Below, one piece after another: positions 36,726 to 44,770 of a stretch of DNA of 64,000 nt. The notes beneath the pieces are model-generated. The model searched no databases, was not told the origin of the DNA, and saw only the letters and a list, made by a program, of their open reading frames with translations. A program made the translations under genes and the position numbers. Source of the DNA: Alloscardovia theropitheci. Lineage in GTDB: Bacteria; Actinomycetota; Actinomycetes; Actinomycetales; Bifidobacteriaceae. Numbering within the stretch: the stretch's first letter is position 1; the number at the start of each line of letters is the position of its first letter. The stretch is taken from contig NZ_RXLP01000023.1 in assembly GCF_004332295.1 (NCBI RefSeq), positions 80,526 through 144,525 of the forward strand. Reading direction: 5' to 3'.

Positions 36726-37462
36726 TAAGCGGGTTCCTCCTCATGGTTTGGTAACGACTGATGAGATTCTTGTTTGATATCTGTTGTGATATCGTCTGAT
36801 GCGGATTTTACGGAACCGGTATCCGTTTTAATTTCAATGTCTGATGATGCAGATTCTGCCAAATCAGTATCCACTTTTTGGGTGGGAATTGCAGTCTCTC
36901 CTGTTTCCGCGCTACTATAACTGCCTGCTTCTGTATGAGCATCATTTCCAAAAAGAATTCGATCAACGGTTGCAATCCCTGATCGCACTCCCATCATAGA
37001 AACTATGATAAAGCACGCGACTCCAACGCCTAATAAAACGTCAGCTACGTTACCCACAAACGGTCCGTAATTGATAAAATCTACTACTTCCCCATCAAGA
37101 AAAGTGCGAGCATAGATAACCCGGTCTACGATGTTTCCGAGCGCTCCTGACAAAGTAACGCCAAGAGTTAAAGCCCATAAAACACTCTTCGTTTTAACAG
37201 CTGCCCATGCGATTATCGCACTAACGATAATCGCAACGATGCTAACCGCCGGGGTGAAACGACCGCCCGCGCCTAGTGTAGCACCGGGATTGCGAACTAA
37301 AGTTAGGTGGAGCAATCCACCAAAAATTGGGACATAGCTATCGGCATCTAAATTTTGTAACGCTACAATTTTAGACCATTGATCAAGAGCAATTCCCAAT
37401 AAAGCCGTAGAAATAAAGACGGCCACAGATAGGTGTGACCGTCTTTGTGAGGTATTAACCAC
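36725..37462 (-). CDS. lspA: Lipoprotein signal peptidase (signal peptidase II) with C-terminal extension
   Basis: LspA removes the signal peptide of lipoproteins in the membrane. Four membrane helices are visible; the catalytic aspartates lie in GNIVDRVIYARTFLDGEVVDFINYG and FVGNVADVLLGVG. I take the GTG at 37462, three bases past the divIVA stop, as start (245 residues); an ATG at 37540 would overlap divIVA by 77 bp. The last 80 residues are a polar tail rich in Thr, Ser, Asp and Glu (TEAGSYSSAETGETAIPTQ...), beyond the usual family length. Confidence 0.92.
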   Translation of the reverse strand: MVNTSQRRSHLSVAVFISTALLGIALDQWSKIVALQNLDADSYVPIFGGLLHLTLVRNPGATLGAGGRFTPAVSIVAIIVSAIIAWAAVKTKSVLWALTLGVTLSGALGNIVDRVIYARTFLDGEVVDFINYGPFVGNVADVLLGVGVACFIIVSMMGVRSGIATVDRILFGNDAHTEAGSYSSAETGETAIPTQKVDTDLAESASSDIEIKTDTGSVKSASDDITTDIKQESHQSLPNHEEEPA

Positions 37463-37463
37463 T

Positions 37464-38774
37464 TTAGTTATTTCCCTCTGCAGTCTCAGCAGGCTTCTCG
37501 TAATTGTCAGAAGCGCTAATCTGAGCAGAAAGGTTTCCAAGGAACTCAGTCAAGCGAGAACGATAATCAGATTCGAACTGCTTAAGGCTTTCGATGTTAC
37601 CTTCGATGACCTTGGAATCAGCATAAAGCTTATCCTTAACCTGACGAGAGTAATTATCAGCATCAGTACGAGTCTGAGCAGAGTAATCTTCAGCAGCCTT
37701 CTTGACCTGAGTCTCATAAGCGTCTGCATCAGAACGAACCTTTGCGGAATAATCGTCTGCTTCGTTACGCGTTACAGAAGAATAGTTATCTGCATCATTA
37801 CGGGTCTTTGCGGAGTATGCATCAGCATTTGTACGGGTGGTCGAATCGTACTCATTAGCTTCAGCAATGAGCTTGCTACGAGTCTGCTCACCTTCAGCAA
37901 CGAGTTCAGCATTCTGTGCCTTACCCTTGTCAACATACTGATCATGGAGCTGCATAGCGAGTGCAAGCATAGCTGTTGCACGCTCAGGCTCTGAAGATGC
38001 ATCAGAACCAGCAGAAGAAATCTTCTGCAAGCTACCAGTCTCAGAGCTTGGCTCAAGAGAAGCAACCTGCTGGCGAAGGCTTTCTTCACGTTCACGAGAG
38101 TCACGCAAATCAGCATTAAGTTTTTCAATTTGTGACTGCAAAGCAACAAGCTGCTGATCCTTTTCTTCAGCAGAACCTGCGCTAGCTTCTACGCGAGCAT
38201 TTGCCTGCTCTAACGCGGAAGTTGCTTCGTTCAAACGAGACTGAGCCTCGTTCAACTGAGTACGCAAGTCTTCACGAGTGCTCAAATACTCGTCACGTTC
38301 ACGCTTAACAGCTTCAAGCTGGTCGTTAAGCGCCTTCTCAGAATCTCCGCCTTCAGCAGCTTGCGCTGTAAGCTGATCAATTTGCTCATTAAGCTGATCA
38401 ACCTGTGTCTTGAGCTGAGTATTCTGAGCAGTCAATGTTTCAACCTGCTCACGCGCAGCATCAGCTGCACGGCTCTGCTCAGCTGCTGCACTGTCGCTAG
38501 CTTCAGTTGCTTGGGAAACACGAGTTTCAGCTTCCTGAACTTGTTCACGCAACTTATTGTTTTCTTCAGTTAATTCAGCAATCTTATTGTTCAATGGCGC
38601 TACATCGGTACCCAAAGATGCAGTTGCACTTGTAACTGCCTGAGAACCTAAATTCTCAACGGTGGCTACAACCTCATCAAGGAAGTCATCCACAGCATCG
38701 ATATCATAACCTTCCTTAAAGCGAACTGTAGGGAAAGTATGCCTCTGAATATCTTGTGGTGTTAGAAGGGGCAT
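37464..38774 (-). CDS. DivIVA / Wag31 polar growth and septum protein with hendecad repeats
   Basis: A 436-residue coiled-coil protein. The N-terminal DivIVA motif is LTPQDIQRHTFPTVRFKEGYDIDAVDDFLDEVVA. A very long coiled coil follows (about 50-245). Then the second DivIVA-type coiled region (ATAMLALAMQLHDQYVDKGKAQ). Residues about 309-385 are seven 11-residue repeats of the form YSAxTRxDADN. Wag31-type proteins recruit wall synthesis to poles and septa. The ATG at 38774 follows GAGGTGAAG; an in-frame GTG four codons upstream is less likely. It stands in the ftsZ-sepF-yggT cluster. Confidence 0.93.
   Translation of the reverse strand: MPLLTPQDIQRHTFPTVRFKEGYDIDAVDDFLDEVVATVENLGSQAVTSATASLGTDVAPLNNKIAELTEENNKLREQVQEAETRVSQATEASDSAAAEQSRAADAAREQVETLTAQNTQLKTQVDQLNEQIDQLTAQAAEGGDSEKALNDQLEAVKRERDEYLSTREDLRTQLNEAQSRLNEATSALEQANARVEASAGSAEEKDQQLVALQSQIEKLNADLRDSREREESLRQQVASLEPSSETGSLQKISSAGSDASSEPERATAMLALAMQLHDQYVDKGKAQNAELVAEGEQTRSKLIAEANEYDSTTRTNADAYSAKTRNDADNYSSVTRNEADDYSAKVRSDADAYETQVKKAAEDYSAQTRTDADNYSRQVKDKLYADSKVIEGNIESLKQFESDYRSRLTEFLGNLSAQISASDNYEKPAETAEGNN
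37620..37850 (-). repeat. 33-bp coding repeat, seven 11-residue units in DivIVA
   Basis: Units begin with Tyr every 11 residues: YDSTTRTNADA, YSAKTRNDADN, YSSVTRNEADD, YSAKVRSDADA, YETQVKKAAED, YSAQTRTDADN, YSRQVKDKLYA. A hendecad period is that of a right-handed coiled coil. Confidence 0.9.
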
Positions 38775-38786
38775 GGAGCTCTTCAC

Positions 38787-39137
38787 CTCACTTTTGACTC
38801 TTTTTGAGCCACTTGTTTACGTTTCGTCTATATTTTAGCACGGTAGCTGTATGGACGCGGTGTATACCGTTTTATTGGATATAAATACGCGAATCTTAAC
38901 AGTTCTTAACAGTTCTTAACAGTTCTTAACAGCTCTTAATAGCGTGCAGGCGGTTTGAGAATGAATATAGACGTAATACAATTATCCCGAACAGTTACGG
39001 TCATACAGTTCCATGTATGCGTGAACTAAACAATCACCAATAAAGCTCTTGGGTACTTCTGACCGCGGTCTTTTTTGCACAAAAATTTTATACAAAAAGG
39101 TGACTGCAGAATCCACTACAGTCACCTCGTTTGTTTC
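38787..39137. other. Intergenic region between yggT and divIVA with tandem 10-mers and one R2 repeat unit
   Basis: No gene is seen. At 38891-38940 the word AGTTCTTAAC or a near variant repeats five times head to tail. At 39046-39066 there is one unit of the dispersed repeat, CTCTTGGGTACTTCTGACCG, followed by CGGTC so that GACCGCGGTC forms a short palindrome. The divIVA promoter should lie near 38800-38880, but no hexamer pair stands out. Confidence 0.6.
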
Positions 39138-39437
39138 TCACATAACAATGCGAATCAAAAGTCCTAACACCAGCCACAGCACAATAAAGCTCAAGTCAAA
39201 GTATATTCTGCCAATCGGAACTGGGCGAATATATTTGCGCAAAAAGTTGAGCGGCGGGTCAGTAAGAACATAAACAGCATTAATTAATGTATATACGATT
39301 CCTCGAGGCTGCCAACGAGTCAAAAACGCTACCCAATCAAGAATAAGGCGAATAAACAAAATCGACATATACGCGTTAAGAACCCATAGCAGAATAAGGC
39401 GTACGATCGCTAATACTACAAAGAAAGTCATAGCCAA
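39138..39437 (-). CDS. YggT-family membrane protein
   Basis: A 99-residue protein with two to three membrane helices (FFVVLAIVRLILLWVLNAYMSILFI and IYFDLSFIVLWLVLGLLIRIVM in parts) and the family motif LTDPPLNFLRKYIRPVPIG between them. YggT proteins sit beside sepF and divIVA in many Gram-positive and cyanobacterial genomes and are linked to membrane or division homeostasis. Gap to sepF is 5 bp. Confidence 0.92.
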   Translation of the reverse strand: MAMTFFVVLAIVRLILLWVLNAYMSILFIRLILDWVAFLTRWQPRGIVYTLINAVYVLTDPPLNFLRKYIRPVPIGRIYFDLSFIVLWLVLGLLIRIVM

Positions 39438-39442
39438 TAAGT

Positions 39443-39925
39443 TTACTCGAACAGACCAGAAGTTGGATTAGTTTCACTTTGCTCAGGGCGAATCGAAACC
39501 GCAGCAGGGCTGAGTAGCCAAACTCGTGGTGTAACACGTTCAACAGAACCACGCACACCGAATACAACTCCAGTAGCGAAATCGACAATGCGCTGTGCAT
39601 CTCGATCAGCAACACCAGTTAAATTCAAAACGACTGGAGTGCCATCGCGTAACGCACGACCCACGCTCTCAACCTCGTTGTAATTACGAGGGTGAATTGT
39701 CGTGATTCTATTCATCGCGGACTTTGGAAACGCTGTACTATTTGAAGCGGAATTTCCTCGGCCAGCGGCTGCCAATCGTGAAGATTGAACACTCAATGAA
39801 TCATCGCGATCAAAGTCTGTTTCATTTGTATCAGCAGACTCTGCAACATCCATTGATTCGTCTTCAGCCTCTTCTGGATCAGCTAAGCCAAAGAAGCTAA
39901 GTCCACGATTAAATACACTTGGCAT
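39443..39925 (-). CDS. sepF: Cell division protein SepF
   Basis: SepF anchors FtsZ filaments to the membrane and shapes the septum. The 160-residue sequence has an N-terminal segment for membrane binding (VFNRGLSFFGLADPEEAEDE), an acidic linker, and the conserved core (ITTIHPRNYNEVESVGRALRDGTPVVLNLTGV, DAQRIVDFATGVVFGVRGSVERV). It is 22 bp downstream of ftsZ on the same strand. In actinobacteria SepF is the main FtsZ membrane anchor, as FtsA and ZipA are missing; none is seen here. Confidence 0.96.
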   Translation of the reverse strand: MPSVFNRGLSFFGLADPEEAEDESMDVAESADTNETDFDRDDSLSVQSSRLAAAGRGNSASNSTAFPKSAMNRITTIHPRNYNEVESVGRALRDGTPVVLNLTGVADRDAQRIVDFATGVVFGVRGSVERVTPRVWLLSPAAVSIRPEQSETNPTSGLFE

Positions 39926-39947
39926 CGTTATCTCTCCTATATGCTAT

Positions 39948-41201
39948 TTAGCGCAGGAATTCAGGTACTTCGAAGTCATCGAATGACTCAGGCTCAGGAT
40001 CTGCCCCTGCAGAGACAGTAGGTATTGCAGATGAAACAGGTGTCTCAGGAACTGATGGAGTGTTCATAGCCTGAGTTGATTGTGAATCAACATTAGCATT
40101 CTGAGATTGTTTTGATTGAGCATTAGACGAAACTGTAGCAGCTGCAGAATCTTGTGTCTGTGCAGTAGAATTCTGTTGAGCTTCATGAGTAGGAACTGCA
40201 ATCAAATCACTTGTTTCCATTGCTTCTGCCTGAGATCCATCATCATGCAAACCAAAACCAGTAGCGATAACGGTTACAGACAAATCATCACCCATAGAAT
40301 CATCGAGCGACACGCCGAAGATAATATTCGCCTCAGAGCTGCACATTTCGTGAATTAGATCCATAGCAGATGAAATCTCGAACATACCAAGGTCTGAAGG
40401 ACCAGCAATATTAACCAAAACCGCATGAGCACCATCGATACTGCCTTCAAGCATTGGAGAGCTCATTGCAATCTCAGCTGCTTGAACAGCACGATCTTCA
40501 CCACGAGCAGTTCCAATACCAAAGAGTGCAGTACCTGCATCCTTCAATACAGCAGTTACATCGGAGAAATCTACGTGAATATATGCATCAGCATTCAGGG
40601 TTTCGGTTATACCCTTAACACCCGAGAGCAAGGCTTGGTCAGCATTATGGAAGGCATCCACCATCGAGATATTTCGATCTGACAAATCCAACAAACGGTC
40701 ATTGGAGATGACAATAAGAGCATCAACTTCCTTGCGCAAATTATCAATACCGTAATCTGCTGATGCACTACGACGCTTTCCTTCAAAAGAGAATGGGCGT
40801 GATACCACCGCAACAGTCAATGCGCCCTGCTGACGAGCTGCGCGAGCGACAATTGGACTGGCACCCGTACCTGTACCGCCACCTTCGCCAGCTGTGATAA
40901 ATACAAGATCAGAACCCTTTAAGGCTTGCTCTATATCGGATTGGTGATCTTGAGCTGCCTTCGCTCCACGCTCAGGGTCAGCACCTGCACCTAATCCTCG
41001 GCTGCTACTGTCAGACAAAGAAATCTTGACGTTAGCGTCACTACGTGCCAAGTCCTTATCATCGGTATTAATTGCAACAAACTCAACGTTTGTGAGGCCA
41101 TCACCAATCATGCGGTTTACAGCATTTCCGCCTGCTCCACCAACGCCAACTACCTTAATTACGGTGCTATCATCCAATACCTGGTTCTGAATGCCGGTCA
41201 T
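39948..41201 (-). CDS. ftsZ: Cell division GTPase FtsZ
   Basis: FtsZ forms the division ring. Signature motifs are present: VVGVGGAGGNAVNRMI, FVAINTDDKDL, the tubulin loop GEGGGTGTGASPIVAR, and NVDFSDV-type HVDFSDVTAVLKDAGTALFGIGTA. A Gln/Ser/Thr-rich linker (about 320-400) leads to the conserved C-terminal peptide FDDFEVPEFLR, which binds SepF. The ATG at 41201 follows AGGAGCACG; a start at 41234 is possible but has no such site. In this genome ftsZ is about 35 kb away from mraZ-murF and not in one dcw cluster. Confidence 0.96.
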   Translation of the reverse strand: MTGIQNQVLDDSTVIKVVGVGGAGGNAVNRMIGDGLTNVEFVAINTDDKDLARSDANVKISLSDSSSRGLGAGADPERGAKAAQDHQSDIEQALKGSDLVFITAGEGGGTGTGASPIVARAARQQGALTVAVVSRPFSFEGKRRSASADYGIDNLRKEVDALIVISNDRLLDLSDRNISMVDAFHNADQALLSGVKGITETLNADAYIHVDFSDVTAVLKDAGTALFGIGTARGEDRAVQAAEIAMSSPMLEGSIDGAHAVLVNIAGPSDLGMFEISSAMDLIHEMCSSEANIIFGVSLDDSMGDDLSVTVIATGFGLHDDGSQAEAMETSDLIAVPTHEAQQNSTAQTQDSAAATVSSNAQSKQSQNANVDSQSTQAMNTPSVPETPVSSAIPTVSAGADPEPESFDDFEVPEFLR

Positions 41202-41243
41202 CGTGCTCCTATCGCTGCTTACGTATACACACAACTTTAATAC

Positions 41244-41595
41244 AATTCATACCCAAGTTTCACACGTGTAATTAAAAAATAGGAAAATTTCTAAAAATTT
41301 TTTTGCAGATTCGGTCATAACTTTGAAAATGCCGAAGTTTTTCTGATGCTGATTGCTGATTGCAAGGGCGGATTTGCAAAGAATGCTTGCAATGTGATCT
41401 TTTGGGTAAAAAGACCAATATGGCGAAAACTGCATACTCTCAATATTTCTGGGTATTTTGGCTATAAAAAATGACTCTTTGGTACTTTCGGTCATATTTT
41501 TCACCTTTTAGGTGTTTTAAACCATTTATTTGACCGATTTCACCAAAATAGTCCTTAATACCCAAGAAGACGAAAATACCCAGAAGTACCCTTCC
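41244..41595. repeat. Short intergenic repeat cluster R3
   Basis: Degenerate units of the dispersed repeat lie between ftsZ and the AbiEi/DUF559 gene: CTTTTGGGTAAAAAGACC at 41399-41416, CTCTTTGGTACTTTCGGTCA at 41475-41494, an inverted TGACCGATTTCACCAAAA at 41531-41548, and inverted ATACCCAAGAA near 41558 and AAATACCCAGAAGTACC near 41576. AATTCATACCCAAGTTT at 41245-41261 resembles AATTCCTACCCAAGCTT at 51995-52011. A short open frame at 41530-41718 crosses these units and is not called as a gene. Confidence 0.7.
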
Positions 41596-41717
41596 ATATC
41601 AGTTATTCACATTCGTTCACATTATTTTTTGAATGAGGCGTTTTCGTTGTTTTTCGACGAAAATACGATTATGGACTATGACTCATCATCACTACTTTTC
41701 GGCCAAAGCTTCGATTA

Positions 41718-42734
41718 GTGCGACGTCGAGCCGTTCGAAAATGCTCTAAAGGAACGTTGATACAACCTATTCCTGGCTATTTCGCGTCTCCTCAGCGCTG
41801 GCAATCGGCTTCAATAAAGCAGCGTGCAATCGCCACGATACGTGCCGTCGCGCAGAACCACGCTCACTGGCCGCTTTCAAGCATTTCTGCAGCAGCAGTA
41901 TTAGGTGCTATGTGCAACAATGCTGACCTATACCGGTTCATCCATTTTTCTGTAGATATTCATACATCAACTCAAAATCGAAAACGTTTACCGGTCAGAT
42001 TTCACTATATTAAGACTGGCAGGTCACCGAAAATTCGCTTTCTTCTTTCGGACGAGAAGTCAACATCGACTCGAAATACTTATATCCCGATTAGTGAAAC
42101 TTTAGGGATGATTAATGGCTTTATCGTTACCTCTCCTCTGCAAACGATTTTCGACTGTATGCGAATGCTACCGTTTGAGGATGCTCTTATCATCTGCGAT
42201 AAATTAGCAAAACGTTACAACATAACATATAACCAAATAGTTCAGTTCACAGTAAAACGCTCAGGCTGCTGGAAGGTACGTTATGCCGCTTTCAAACAAC
42301 GTTTTATCGATCCACAATCAGAAAATGGGGGCGAATCGTTCTGCCGAGCAAGAATGTTACGTTCTGGTTTTACACAACCTGAACTACAAGTGGAGCTGCC
42401 AAATCCACTGTTCAAAATTAAACGACCGAATCGTTATGATATTCAAAATTCAAAGACAATCCGTCCCGATTTCCTGTGGAAAATATCCGATGAGAATGCT
42501 ACTTTCAAATATATTGCTGCCGAGTTAGACGGAAAAGAGAAATATTCAAAACCATCGTTAATCGTCAACAGCCACTCTACATCAACGCAAGGCGTGATTC
42601 TCAAAGAGAAAGATCGTGAAACAGCATTGAATCTAGCGGGCTACAAAGTCATACGTTTTCAATTCTTTGAAGCAGCTCAAAGCGACGGGGCTGCGATGTC
42701 TGAGAAACTATTGCTTGCTGGAGTTCCTAGGTGA
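41718..42734 (+). CDS. AbiEi-like/DUF559-type protein with PD-(D/E)XK-like C-terminus
   Basis: A 338-residue soluble protein. The first half resembles the AbiEi-type antitoxin/regulator proteins common as orphans in actinobacteria (AAAVLGAMCN, VTSPLQTIFDCMRMLPFEDALIICDKL). The second half resembles the VSR/DUF559 nuclease fold: GGESFCRARMLRSGFTQPELQVEL, RPDFLWKI, AAELDGKEKYSKP, ILKEKDRETALNLAGYKVIRFQF; Asp in RPDF, Glu in AELDGKEK form the expected catalytic pattern. No partner methylase or AbiEii is adjacent. The start is GTG at 41718. It is framed on both sides by clusters of the short repeat, which hints at insertion. Nuclease activity is inferred. Confidence 0.75.
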   Translation: MRRRAVRKCSKGTLIQPIPGYFASPQRWQSASIKQRAIATIRAVAQNHAHWPLSSISAAAVLGAMCNNADLYRFIHFSVDIHTSTQNRKRLPVRFHYIKTGRSPKIRFLLSDEKSTSTRNTYIPISETLGMINGFIVTSPLQTIFDCMRMLPFEDALIICDKLAKRYNITYNQIVQFTVKRSGCWKVRYAAFKQRFIDPQSENGGESFCRARMLRSGFTQPELQVELPNPLFKIKRPNRYDIQNSKTIRPDFLWKISDENATFKYIAAELDGKEKYSKPSLIVNSHSTSTQGVILKEKDRETALNLAGYKVIRFQFFEAAQSDGAAMSEKLLLAGVPR

Positions 42735-43246
42735 GCGAGAATGAGCAAAAAATTCGTATGGGTTGTCTGGCGAAATCGTTGGGCGACGACACTCTACATA
42801 GATTGGAATAGCGTATAAACAGGTACAATCCTCACTTATTTTCTTACGAATAGTAATCCACAGCTCGCAGGGACCAAAAAGTGATTACTCTCAGTCTGTA
42901 AATTTTAAAGTAAATAGGTCATGGGTAGACGTTAAATTCTTGCGATATTACGCTCACCCTAACTATTTTCATGTTCTGCTATCAAAATTACTCTTAATTT
43001 CAGGAAGGTTTGAAGTAGCTTCAAGGTTCCCCTCAAATAGGCCTCATTTAGTCAGCTTCGATAATCAGTCGTTATTATGATTTTTGGGTAAAACTGACCT
43101 AATATTTTTGTAGGATGTAGTGCTACATTTTGCAGAAAGCTTCTTTTGGGTAGAAAAGACCATTTGAGGACTTGTTTTGGGCAGAAAGAACCAAATAATT
43201 GACCACTTCCACCCAGAAAGACAATTCTACCCAAAAACACGCCTAT
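42735..43246. repeat. Intergenic region with short-repeat cluster R4
   Basis: No supported gene in this 510 bp. Repeat units: TTTTTGGGTAAAACTGACC at 43081-43099, CTTTTGGGTAGAAAAGACC at 43143-43161, TTTTGGGCAGAAAGAACC at 43175-43192, inverted GACCACTTCCACCCAGAA at 43201-43218 and inverted ACAATTCTACCCAAAAA at 43221-43237. Three direct units followed by two inverted ones could fold into a large stem. The region 42735-43080 shows nothing further. Confidence 0.75.
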
Positions 43247-44413
43247 TTAATACGATGCATCCATCGGATCATCTTCAAACATGTCAGCGCGTTCCTGTGG
43301 GGTTAGTTCACGAGATTCGAGCCAGTTATATGGCAGATGCACCTTTTTGGCAAAACGCACACGACCACGCGGCTTGTCAGCAATTGCCATAGGGAATTCA
43401 ATATTCCTATCAAATTTTGCAACTTCTGCCTCTACGTCTGAAATACTCTCGCACTTCATAAACGCGGCACGTGTTCCTCCACCTACCGGGAATCCCTTGA
43501 GATACCAAGCCACATGTTTTCGCAAATCATGGACAGCCATCATTTCGTCACCATCATAAAAATCAGTCAGAAGTTTAACATGACGAATTATGATATCCCC
43601 AACTTCACCAAGTTTTGGGTTAATTCGGTCGCTGCTACCAGAAAAAGCATTGGCGATATCACCAAAAAGCCATGGGCGCCCTTGGCATCCTCGCCCAATT
43701 GCAACACCTGCGCAACCTGTCTCTTTCACCATTTCTACGGCATCTTCTGCGGACCATATATCACCATTACCAATGACTGGGATATCAAGCTCGTCCACAA
43801 GTTGCGCGATTTTATCCCACTCAGCATGCCCGCCATAATATTGGGCAGTTGTTCGCCCGTGGAGAGTTACAAATTTGCACCCTTCATCTTGGGCGATAAG
43901 CGCTGAATCATGGAAAGTCGTATGGTTGTCATCGATTCCGACGCGGATTTTGGCTGTTACCGGTATTCCTGCTGGTTGGGCAACTTTGACCACATTGCGC
44001 AAAACTTCGCGGAATAAATCATTTTTCCAAGGAAGCGCAGAGCCGCCACCTTTGCGTGTCACTTTTGGAACAGGGCACCCAAAATTTAAATCGATATGGT
44101 CAGCCATGTCTTCATCTACAACAATTTGCGCAGCTTGACGGACAATTGACGGATTAACACCATACAATTGTAAAGAACGATATTTTTCTGACGAATCAAA
44201 ACGGCACAATCGCTCAGCTTTTGGATTTCGAGCCACAAGAGCTCGCGCAGTAATCATTTCCGCAACATACAAGCCATCTGGACCATATTCTCGACATAAA
44301 ACGCGAAATGGCCAATTCGTAACACCAGCCATCGGAGAAAGAATTACTGGTGTATGAACTATATGATTACCCATATCGAGGCTTTGAAGTTGCACGGAAG
44401 AATTCATAAGCAC
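43247..44413 (-). CDS. tRNA-dihydrouridine synthase (DusB type)
   Basis: A flavin enzyme that reduces uridine in the D-loop of tRNA. The 388-residue sequence has the TIM-barrel motifs ILSPMAGVTNWPFRVLCREYG, LYVAEMITARALV, IDLNFGCPVPKVTRKGGGSAL with the catalytic cysteine, VTAKIRVGIDD, FVTLHGRTTAQYYGGHAEWD, VIGNGDIWSAEDA and VAIGRGCQGRPWLFGDI. A helical C-terminal domain follows. DusB is the usual single member in this group. Start ATG at 44413, with an alternative two codons on. Confidence 0.94.
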   Translation of the reverse strand: MLMNSSVQLQSLDMGNHIVHTPVILSPMAGVTNWPFRVLCREYGPDGLYVAEMITARALVARNPKAERLCRFDSSEKYRSLQLYGVNPSIVRQAAQIVVDEDMADHIDLNFGCPVPKVTRKGGGSALPWKNDLFREVLRNVVKVAQPAGIPVTAKIRVGIDDNHTTFHDSALIAQDEGCKFVTLHGRTTAQYYGGHAEWDKIAQLVDELDIPVIGNGDIWSAEDAVEMVKETGCAGVAIGRGCQGRPWLFGDIANAFSGSSDRINPKLGEVGDIIIRHVKLLTDFYDGDEMMAVHDLRKHVAWYLKGFPVGGGTRAAFMKCESISDVEAEVAKFDRNIEFPMAIADKPRGRVRFAKKVHLPYNWLESRELTPQERADMFEDDPMDASY

Positions 44414-44770
44414 TTAGTTTAGCGTATACACTACTGAAATTGAAGGCATCGTTAAGAATATAAAGAATATAAAGAATATAAAGAATATAAATTGACGCGT
44501 CACAATTGCCAAATCCAACTATAAATAAAGTTTTGCGCAAAATGAGCAGCCCCACTCCCAGTTTTACCCAAAACTTATATACACAAATGGTGCCATAGCG
44601 ACGTTGCACTATGGCACCATTTACCAAAATTAGGGAAGCAAACCATACGATAGCATGCTTTCAAGCCCCTATATGCTCTTTATTCGGTTACGAGTTCAAA
44701 ACTCCCATCCGACGAGACACTGACGATTGATTTCTTATGTTTCCGCAGTTTTTGAAACTTTCGCAGATTC
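44414..44770. other. Intergenic region between dus and glyS with 9-bp tandem repeat, stem-loop and R5 unit
   Basis: No gene is seen. AAGAATATA repeats four times from about 44455 to 44490. An inverted unit of the dispersed repeat, CAGTTTTACCCAAAAC, lies at 44559-44574. A perfect 14-bp inverted repeat, AAATGGTGCCATAG at 44585-44598 and its complement at 44609-44622, lies about 150 bp past the glyS stop; it may be the glyS terminator although it has no T-tract. Confidence 0.65.

Noticed and set aside
37462..37540. Upstream ATG at 37540 as start of lspA
   Set aside because: It would overlap divIVA by 77 bp and add residues without similarity to LspA; the GTG just after the divIVA stop fits better.
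38891..38940. Tandem 10-mers considered as a CRISPR array
   Set aside because: The units are far too short and there are no spacers or cas genes.
41530..41718. 62-residue open frame just before the AbiEi/DUF559 gene
   Set aside because: It runs through inverted units of the short repeat, has no ribosome site and no recognisable pattern.
43052..43240. 62-residue open frame on the minus strand with FYPK/FLPK words
   Set aside because: The words come from the DNA repeat itself; no start signal and no neighbouring gene to pair with.
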